Origin: Lentisphaeria bacterium UBA7640
Lineage (GTDB): Bacteria; Verrucomicrobiota; Lentisphaeria; Victivallales; Victivallaceae
NCBI GenBank assembly: GCA_002483765.1
Contig: DLIO01000043.1
Span: 1-10,851, forward strand
Reading direction: 5' to 3'
DNA length: 10,851 bases
The position numbers were made by a program, and so were the translations under genes. Below the pieces are notes generated by a model, which was not told the DNA's origin, did no database searches, and saw nothing but the letters and a program-made list of their open reading frames with translations. Within the stretch, counting starts at the first letter, position 1, and each line of letters begins with the position of its first letter. Below are positions 5,491 through 10,851 of the stretch, in pieces.

Positions 5491-7683
5491 ATGAGTAATG
5501 TTGAGTTAAACTCTATCTTAGAAGATATCTTTCCTAAATTTGAGGAAGATTTTAAAGCTGAAGTAGGCGAGTCGTTAAATGCATCTAGCTTTAAGGCATT
5601 TCTTGACGATAAGCAAGGAAATAAATATAAAGATTTGCCTAGTAGAGCACGGAATATACTTGATGTTGATAGCTGGACTGAAGAGATGATAAAGCCAGGA
5701 AAAATATTAGAGAAAGTCAACCGTGCCGTTAAAGAGAGTGAAGGTCTTGCCCTGTGGCCTTCTAAAAATAAACAATTATTTGATGAATCCCAAGAACCTA
5801 AGATCGGGAGAATGTTTTATAATTTGTATAAAAATAAGGTCAGTGATGAAGAATCTTTCGATACTTTGGTTGGGCGGAACGTTTTTGGGAAAAATTACAA
5901 ACTATTATCTTATCTGTTTTTCATAAAAGACGAAGAGAAATATTGTCCTGTTGCTCCGGAAAGTTTTGATGAAATATTTCATTTATTAGGTGTGCCGTTC
6001 GCGACTAATGCTAAGGCGAGTTGGGATAACTATTATGAGTTTTATATTCCGAAAATAAAGGAAATTAGCAATTATTTTCAGGAGAAACTCGGAGGTACAT
6101 TTTCTTTGCTCGATATTTATTGTTTTTTACAAATACGTAAAGGCAAACATACTACAAAAAAACTTGATGAACCAAAACCAAAAGGGGAAAATATTAGCAT
6201 GAAAGATTCAACTTTATCTTTAAATACAATTTTTTATGGTCCGCCAGGTACGGGAAAAACATATCATACAGTAGACAAAGCCTTGGAGATTTGTGGGGTT
6301 GATACCTCCAACATGAAACGTCCTGAGGTCAAAAGAGAGTTTCAAAAACTTGTAGACTCCGGAAGAATAATTTTTACTACCTTCCATCAAAGCATGACCT
6401 ACGAAGATTTTATTGAAGGCATTAAACCTATTCTTAACGATGAGGAGGATGAAAATAGTAACCTCGCATACGAATTGAAAGATGGAATCTTTAAACGGCT
6501 TGCAATTAAAGCCTCCTTTGAGTACCTGAAGGAGTCAAAGAAGCAACAAATAATTGATTTTTCAAGCGCGTATAACAAATTCATTGGCGATGTCCTAGAA
6601 AAATTAGAACAGGATATTAAACCCGAATACGAGATAAAAACACAGGACAAAAAACTTATTATTACTGAGATCACTAAGCACGATAACATTATAGCAAAAC
6701 ATTCTTCGGGTGACAGATCATATACTATCTCGAAAGACAGACTATCATTGCTGTATGAAAAACTTGAAATGCATGACAAGCTGGAGAATTTTGACAATAT
6801 CAGTAATATCAGTGAGACCATCAGAAGGATGATTAAAGGATGCAACGCAACATTATTCTGGGCGATCTTAAATGAACTTCGCAAAAATTATCTCCGCAAA
6901 TCGCCTACCCCTGGTGCAGAAATCACGTATGATGACAAAAAAAGAAGCGTTGAAGAAAACAAAGATATTTCCGTTTACAATGATCATTCCGAGCTTGATT
7001 ATGTTTTGATTATCGATGAGATCAATCGTGGGAATGTTTCGGAGATTTTCGGGGAACTCATAACCCTGATTGAGGATGATAAAAGATTAGGCAAAGAGGA
7101 AGTTCTTTTAACGGAGCTTCCATACAGCAAAAAGAGGTTTGGTATACCAGCAAACCTTCATATTATTGGTACAATGAATACTGCTGACCGCAGTGTCGAA
7201 GCCTTAGATACTGCGTTACGCAGACGTTTTAGTTTCGAAGAGATAATGCCTGACCCAGAGATGGAACTATTAAAAGGCAAGGAAATTGACGGTATTAATA
7301 TATCTGATTTACTGAAAACTATTAATGAGCGTATTGAAACTTTAGTTGATCGTGATCACATGATTGGGCACAGTTATTTTATTGCTCCAGATTCCATTGA
7401 TGACTTAAAGAAGGTTTTCGAAGATAAAATAATCCCGTTACTACAAGAGTACTTTTATGGGGATTATGGAAAGATCGGTTTAGTACTTGGCAAAGGTTTT
7501 ATCGAGGCAAAAGATGCAACATGTAAATTTGCAGATTATGACTATAACTTTGAGTCTGAACTCGATGAAATAAAACTATTTAAAATCAAAAAATTGAAGG
7601 ATAGTAACGAGTTTGAATCTGCAATACAAAAATTATTGAACAAGAGCAATAATGATACAACAAAATCAACAGAAGAAGCCTGA
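5491..7683 (+). CDS. mcrB: McrB-type AAA+ motor and DNA-recognition subunit of a modification-dependent restriction system
   Basis: McrB-type proteins form hexameric GTP-driven rings that recognise modified DNA and activate the McrC nuclease. Here the AAA+ core shows Walker A GPPGTGKT (250-257), Walker B LIIDEINRGN with D509-E510, the McrB signature MNTADRS (562-568) and the arginine-rich LRRRF (576-580). The NTAD element corresponds to the guanine-specificity motif of E. coli McrB, so GTP use is likely but not proven. At 730 residues it is far longer than E. coli McrB (459). About 235 residues of mainly helical N-terminal sequence should be the DNA-recognition module. About 250 residues separate Walker A from Walker B, against roughly 90 in E. 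coli, and include a lysine-rich, probably beta-stranded insert (about 360-420) and an FWAILNEL segment. GGAGAAG precedes the ATG at good spacing. The gene overlaps mcrC and is visibly AT-rich compared with the metabolic genes, consistent with horizontal acquisition. Confidence 0.92.
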   Translation: MSNVELNSILEDIFPKFEEDFKAEVGESLNASSFKAFLDDKQGNKYKDLPSRARNILDVDSWTEEMIKPGKILEKVNRAVKESEGLALWPSKNKQLFDESQEPKIGRMFYNLYKNKVSDEESFDTLVGRNVFGKNYKLLSYLFFIKDEEKYCPVAPESFDEIFHLLGVPFATNAKASWDNYYEFYIPKIKEISNYFQEKLGGTFSLLDIYCFLQIRKGKHTTKKLDEPKPKGENISMKDSTLSLNTIFYGPPGTGKTYHTVDKALEICGVDTSNMKRPEVKREFQKLVDSGRIIFTTFHQSMTYEDFIEGIKPILNDEEDENSNLAYELKDGIFKRLAIKASFEYLKESKKQQIIDFSSAYNKFIGDVLEKLEQDIKPEYEIKTQDKKLIITEITKHDNIIAKHSSGDRSYTISKDRLSLLYEKLEMHDKLENFDNISNISETIRRMIKGCNATLFWAILNELRKNYLRKSPTPGAEITYDDKKRSVEENKDISVYNDHSELDYVLIIDEINRGNVSEIFGELITLIEDDKRLGKEEVLLTELPYSKKRFGIPANLHIIGTMNTADRSVEALDTALRRRFSFEEIMPDPEMELLKGKEIDGINISDLLKTINERIETLVDRDHMIGHSYFIAPDSIDDLKKVFEDKIIPLLQEYFYGDYGKIGLVLGKGFIEAKDATCKFADYDYNFESELDEIKLFKIKKLKDSNEFESAIQKLLNKSNNDTTKSTEEA

Positions 7684-8911
7684 CAATATCAAAACAGTTT
7701 TTGAGCACGAAAAACTGTTGTTTAAGCCCGAGGATAAGCTTTACCAAGCTCTTCAGGCTTTCCATGGTGAGAATGGTGTCCCTTTTTTCTCTTTGATAAA
7801 TAAAGGAGTTAAATTCAACAGTTATGTTGGGGTAATCCAGGTGGGCAAAACTCTGATTGAGGTATTACCAAAAACTGATAATTCTGGCGCAAAGAAAGAT
7901 GATTGGCGAAACATCCTGATTGCCATGATCAAACAAGTCGGAATGTTTAATGTCAAAACGCCAAGTCATGCGAATTTGAAGTTGAAATCTAATTCAATTC
8001 TTGATCTCTACTTCGACCTTTTTTTAAATGAAGTAGAACAACTGCTGCACAGAGGGCTAATAAGAAAATATCGCAGGATTTGCGAGAATCAGAAAGCTTT
8101 AAATGGAGCCTTAAAGTTTAATAAGCATATTTCAGAGAATATGATTCATAAAGAACGTTTTTATGTTTCACATTCTACTTATGATAGACATCACACGTTA
8201 CATCAAATCATTTTTAAAACCATTAAACTGATTAAAGCATTAAATACCAGCCGTTTCCTGGACAGTAAAATTGGGAGTCTTTTACTCAACTTCCCTGAAA
8301 TGAAGGATATCAGTGTGAGCGAAGGCCTCTTTAATCGCATTTTCCACAACCGCAAGAGCGAACCGTACAGACAAGCAATAGAAATATCGCGCCTGCTCTT
8401 ACTCAATTACCATCCCGATGTCAGCAAAGGCTATAATAATGTTTTAGCTTTGATGTTTGATATGAACACCCTTTTTGAAAAATATATTGCAAACATGATC
8501 AGAAGAGCTGCTAAAGGTGAATACTGCGTTAAGACCCAATCCAGCAAGCATTTTTGGCGCAGCAGGAGCACATCTGTTTATAAAGTAATTCGCCCTGACA
8601 TTGTAATCACTAAAGACAACGAAATATGGATACTTGACACAAAGTGGAAAATTCCATTCGACAATAGACCTTCTGACGATGATCTAAAACAAATGTACGC
8701 ATATAGCCTTCAATTTGGCGCTAAGTCAAGTTATCTTTTATATCCTGAGTATCCCAACAGTCAAAGACACAGGGGATATTTCCAAGAACCCAAAAATTCT
8801 AATAACCCTCACGAAGAAATACAGTGCTCAACATTTCCTATTCCTGTTCTTTGCGGGAACTCTTTAAATGCGCATATTGGCGGAGAAATTCTTTCGGCAT
8901 TAAAAAACTAA
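7652..8911 (+). CDS. mcrC: McrC-type nuclease subunit (PD-(D/E)XK)
   Basis: This 419-residue protein is the nuclease partner of McrB: in the characterised system McrC binds the McrB ring, stimulates its GTP hydrolysis and cuts DNA after translocation. The N-terminal half (1-130) has the beta-rich McrC start with GVIQVGKTLIEVLPK, expected to contact the ring. A helical middle follows. The C-terminal nuclease core has D316 in IRPDIVI, then D329-T-K331 in LDTKWK, a complete D-x12-DxK motif, plus Q347 and Y351 of a QxxxY helix as in RecB-like nucleases, so it looks active. The start overlaps the mcrB end by 32 bases in another frame with a weak AAGAG five bases upstream, implying translational coupling. 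Its length is somewhat greater than that of E. coli McrC (348). A strong hairpin beyond 9011 closes the operon. Confidence 0.92.
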   Translation: MIQQNQQKKPDNIKTVFEHEKLLFKPEDKLYQALQAFHGENGVPFFSLINKGVKFNSYVGVIQVGKTLIEVLPKTDNSGAKKDDWRNILIAMIKQVGMFNVKTPSHANLKLKSNSILDLYFDLFLNEVEQLLHRGLIRKYRRICENQKALNGALKFNKHISENMIHKERFYVSHSTYDRHHTLHQIIFKTIKLIKALNTSRFLDSKIGSLLLNFPEMKDISVSEGLFNRIFHNRKSEPYRQAIEISRLLLLNYHPDVSKGYNNVLALMFDMNTLFEKYIANMIRRAAKGEYCVKTQSSKHFWRSRSTSVYKVIRPDIVITKDNEIWILDTKWKIPFDNRPSDDDLKQMYAYSLQFGAKSSYLLYPEYPNSQRHRGYFQEPKNSNNPHEEIQCSTFPIPVLCGNSLNAHIGGEILSALKN

Positions 8912-8933
8912 CATGAACAGCAGAGTACATTGC

Positions 8934-8956
8934 CGATTTAAGATTATGCTAAATCG
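8934..8956 (+). terminator. Weak hairpin after mcrC
   Basis: CGATTTA (8934-8940) pairs with TAAATCG (8950-8956) around a nine-base loop, 22 bases after the mcrC stop codon. The stem is AT-rich and no T-run follows, so it is at most an auxiliary transcript-end structure. The much stronger hairpin at 9011-9060 is the better candidate. Confidence 0.2.
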
Positions 8957-9010
8957 AGTCAAGAAGTGGCGAATATTTTATAGCAGGATTCGTTTTTTAT
9001 TAGAACTATT

Positions 9011-9060
9011 TTAACCTGAAAGTCGGATAAAGTGTACGCTTTATCCGACTTTCAGGTTAA
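9011..9060. terminator. Long perfect hairpin between convergent mcrC and glycoside hydrolase genes
   Basis: A 22-bp perfect stem (9011-9032 with 9039-9060) has a six-base TGTACG loop. It begins three bases after the stop codon of the minus-strand glycoside hydrolase and 99 bases after mcrC, so it can end transcripts from both sides. No clear T-run follows on either strand, as with the two palindromes at 1960 and 3131, but the sequence is unrelated to them. Its AACCTGAAAGTC arms do not match an insertion-sequence end I recognise. Confidence 0.65.
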
Positions 9061-9063
9061 TAA

Positions 9064-10851
9064 CTATACGGAAAACTCGGCCATTAAGTATGAGGATTTT
9101 TCCGCTAATTGCACTTGGAATTTTCCTAATTCGAGGCAAGTAATTTTGCCATCAGCGTTGCTAGTCACTTCGGTTATTTTTGATGATCTTTTTTTAAGGT
9201 AAGGGATATCCCAAATTACTGATTCTGGGGCGCCAAATTCACGGAACACTAAAATAAATCCCTTTGTGCCCGCAGTATTTATTGAAATGAAACCACTCAT
9301 CGCCTTGCCATTGGGCTCTTCACCAATGGGATATATTTCCCCTTCAAATATCTGTGCACGATACTTTAAATGTAAGTCGATCATCTCGCGAAAGATCTTT
9401 TTAGTGTTATTTGGAAGTTGCGATGGTGCAAGCCAGATCAAAGGGTTAGAGAACATGGCGATTGCCAGCCAGTACTCGGTAGGATAAACATCCGGTGCAG
9501 TCATTTGATAGTTTTCGTAGGCTTCATAACAGATAGCGTTAGGGTTGGCAACTTCAATTTGAAGAGTTTGCGGGCGCACATATTTAGACAAACACCATAA
9601 ATTCTTGAGTGTCAATTCAGGATGATATGGGCAAAAGATTTCCCTGTGAATATAACGATTTTCAAGAAAAATATTGCCGTATTCCAGAAACATAAAATAG
9701 CCAGGACGTTGTCCGTTGGTGGTATCTAGATTGAAAAATATTTCGCCGTTTGAACGTTCTCGAAGATTTGCTAGTAATTTCTCTAAATTATCTTCCGCCT
9801 CTTTAGTACGAATTTTTACGGCATCTATCTTAAACATTTTGATATTATATTTCAGGTAAAAGTCAAAAATAATATCTGCAAACTGTTGCCAATCACGATA
9901 CTCACAGTTAAAACTAGGGGCGACCCATAACGCTATTTTTACTTTACTGTCATGAGATTGTTTAACTAATTTATCAAAACCATTTGGCAAATGTTGTTGA
10001 TCTATCTCCCAAAAGTCTGGTTGTATATTACGATTATATCTATTTAATTCATACAATCCTTGTCCTTTCTGCCATCCATCATCAACCTGATAGTGAGTGG
10101 CGTTGAGTTCACCAGATGCGGTGATTTCCGTCAATAAAAAATCCTCGCTAACCAAGTTTGGGAAATTACCACAGCCCCATGGATTAACCGTTACCGAGTA
10201 TTCTTTTTCTGTCTCGGGGAAACGCAAACGCAAATATTTCTTTAAGCTTTGCTGTTGCTCTCGGAGCGGATGAATGCCGATGACATTGCGGTAAGAGCTC
10301 AAGAAACCATCAGCATTAACTTCTTGCGGATGAACTCCCCAACAGCATGAACAGATAGTATTGTTATCCGTAATACGAAAATCATGATCTTCAAAATCAC
10401 GCCTCTCTGTGCTTGGTGGAGCTTCCTGTAAAAAGAATATTCCACAATCAATACTTTCACAAAATAACAAATTACCGGTCGTACAATTTTTCAAGTCGGT
10501 ATATTCTGTAACTAAATCATTGGTATAATCAGTTCGACCTCGAAACTCTACAGATTTTATCGCTTTGAAATCAGCCGATAAACGCAAGACCTCAACGCGG
10601 CTCTCCTGGTTTTTCGGGGTATATTCCTCCGGTCGGTCAAGACGGGCACGCCGACTCCAATACACATTCGCACTGACAGGAGATTTTATCGCATTTTGGG
10701 TACCTAGAAAAGGCCGTTCGGGGTAAATAAAATATGATTTAATAAATTCGAGTTGCTGGATATTTTCCTTGATATGAATATCCACCTTAACATGTTCCCC
10801 ATCACGCCAAGAAGCGGAAAGAATGGATGCTTCGATATTAACCAATTCAAA
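9064..10851 (-). CDS. GH36-like (clan GH-D) glycoside hydrolase, 5' end cut off by the window
   Basis: This is probably an alpha-galactosidase-like enzyme acting on oligosaccharides. Numbering from the TTG codon at 10845, a beta-sandwich N-terminal domain (1 to about 220) is followed by a TIM-barrel (about 225-520) and a small C-terminal beta domain. Barrel motifs are YQVDDGWQ (D255, D256), KIALWVAPSF (303-312) and MFKIDAVKI, whose D341 aligns with the catalytic nucleophile of GH36 and GH27 enzymes. The general-acid region reads NLDTTNGQRPGY (372-383) and then YGNIFLENRY, without the CSGGGxRxD motif of classical alpha-galactosidases, so specificity and even activity are uncertain. No signal peptide is visible, though the true N-terminus may lie outside. 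The frame is open through the window edge and TTG at 10845 has no checkable ribosome binding site, so I treat the gene as partial. It converges on mcrC. Confidence 0.8.
   Translation of the reverse strand, partial: FELVNIEASILSASWRDGEHVKVDIHIKENIQQLEFIKSYFIYPERPFLGTQNAIKSPVSANVYWSRRARLDRPEEYTPKNQESRVEVLRLSADFKAIKSVEFRGRTDYTNDLVTEYTDLKNCTTGNLLFCESIDCGIFFLQEAPPSTERRDFEDHDFRITDNNTICSCCWGVHPQEVNADGFLSSYRNVIGIHPLREQQQSLKKYLRLRFPETEKEYSVTVNPWGCGNFPNLVSEDFLLTEITASGELNATHYQVDDGWQKGQGLYELNRYNRNIQPDFWEIDQQHLPNGFDKLVKQSHDSKVKIALWVAPSFNCEYRDWQQFADIIFDFYLKYNIKMFKIDAVKIRTKEAEDNLEKLLANLRERSNGEIFFNLDTTNGQRPGYFMFLEYGNIFLENRYIHREIFCPYHPELTLKNLWCLSKYVRPQTLQIEVANPNAICYEAYENYQMTAPDVYPTEYWLAIAMFSNPLIWLAPSQLPNNTKKIFREMIDLHLKYRAQIFEGEIYPIGEEPNGKAMSGFISINTAGTKGFILVFREFGAPESVIWDIPYLKKRSSKITEVTSNADGKITCLELGKFQVQLAEKSSYLMAEFSV

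Noticed and set aside
6399..6884. 161-codon open frame on the minus strand inside mcrB
   Set aside because: It is antisense to the well-supported McrB coding sequence; its hydrophobic, serine-rich product is what an antisense reading of lysine/glutamate-rich AT codons gives.
1..10851. CRISPR array, tRNA or rRNA genes, insertion sequence
   Set aside because: No regularly spaced direct repeats, cloverleaf-like segments, transposase motifs or terminal inverted repeats flanking a gene were found.

Overview
The window looks like a piece of the chromosome of a fermenting, probably anaerobic bacterium. Three features suggest the PVC group, with Lentisphaerota/Victivallales-like bacteria as the best guess: a short Gfo/Idh/MocA oxidoreductase beginning with a GLDTSH motif, a LacI-family regulator next to it, and a small lipoprotein of a cysteine-motif type that I associate with planctomycete/lentisphaerote genomes. 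This placement is inferred from gene style only; there is no rRNA or marker gene here. No tRNA, rRNA, CRISPR array, transposase or integrase was seen.

Left part (1-3170): a two-domain ferredoxin-like Fe-S protein (8-775, +), a D-lactate dehydrogenase (910-1932, +) with several inverted repeats in its upstream region, a secreted lipoprotein (2142-2609, +), and a convergent glyoxalase I (2710-3081, -). D-lactate dehydrogenase and glyoxalase I both belong to the lactate/methylglyoxal side of fermentation, and the ferredoxin fits low-potential electron transfer. Two near-identical GC-rich palindromes (1960-1994 and 3131-3169) lie in intergenic gaps here and look like copies of one dispersed element.

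Middle (3178-5160, -): a LacI-type repressor followed 21 bases later by a Gfo/Idh/MocA-type oxidoreductase, very likely one operon for a sugar or sugar-derivative pathway. A perfect 13-bp inverted repeat with a 6-base spacer sits directly before the repressor's ribosome binding site and is the best candidate for its autoregulatory operator. A GC hairpin with a T-run on the + strand lies over the repressor's 3' end.

Right-centre (5330-8956, +): a two-gene McrBC-type modification-dependent restriction module. McrB is a large AAA+ GTPase-family motor (730 residues) with its own N-terminal domain and a long insert between Walker A and Walker B. McrC carries a PD-(D/E)XK nuclease core and overlaps mcrB by 32 bases. 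The module is visibly more AT-rich than its metabolic neighbours and is the main defence feature of the window.

Right end (9011-10851, -): a perfect 22-bp hairpin separates mcrC from a convergent GH36-like (clan GH-D) glycoside hydrolase. That gene's reading frame is still open at the window edge, so its 5' end is missing. No clearly unprecedented system was found. The best leads are the unusual McrB architecture, the dispersed palindrome pair and the repressor palindrome.
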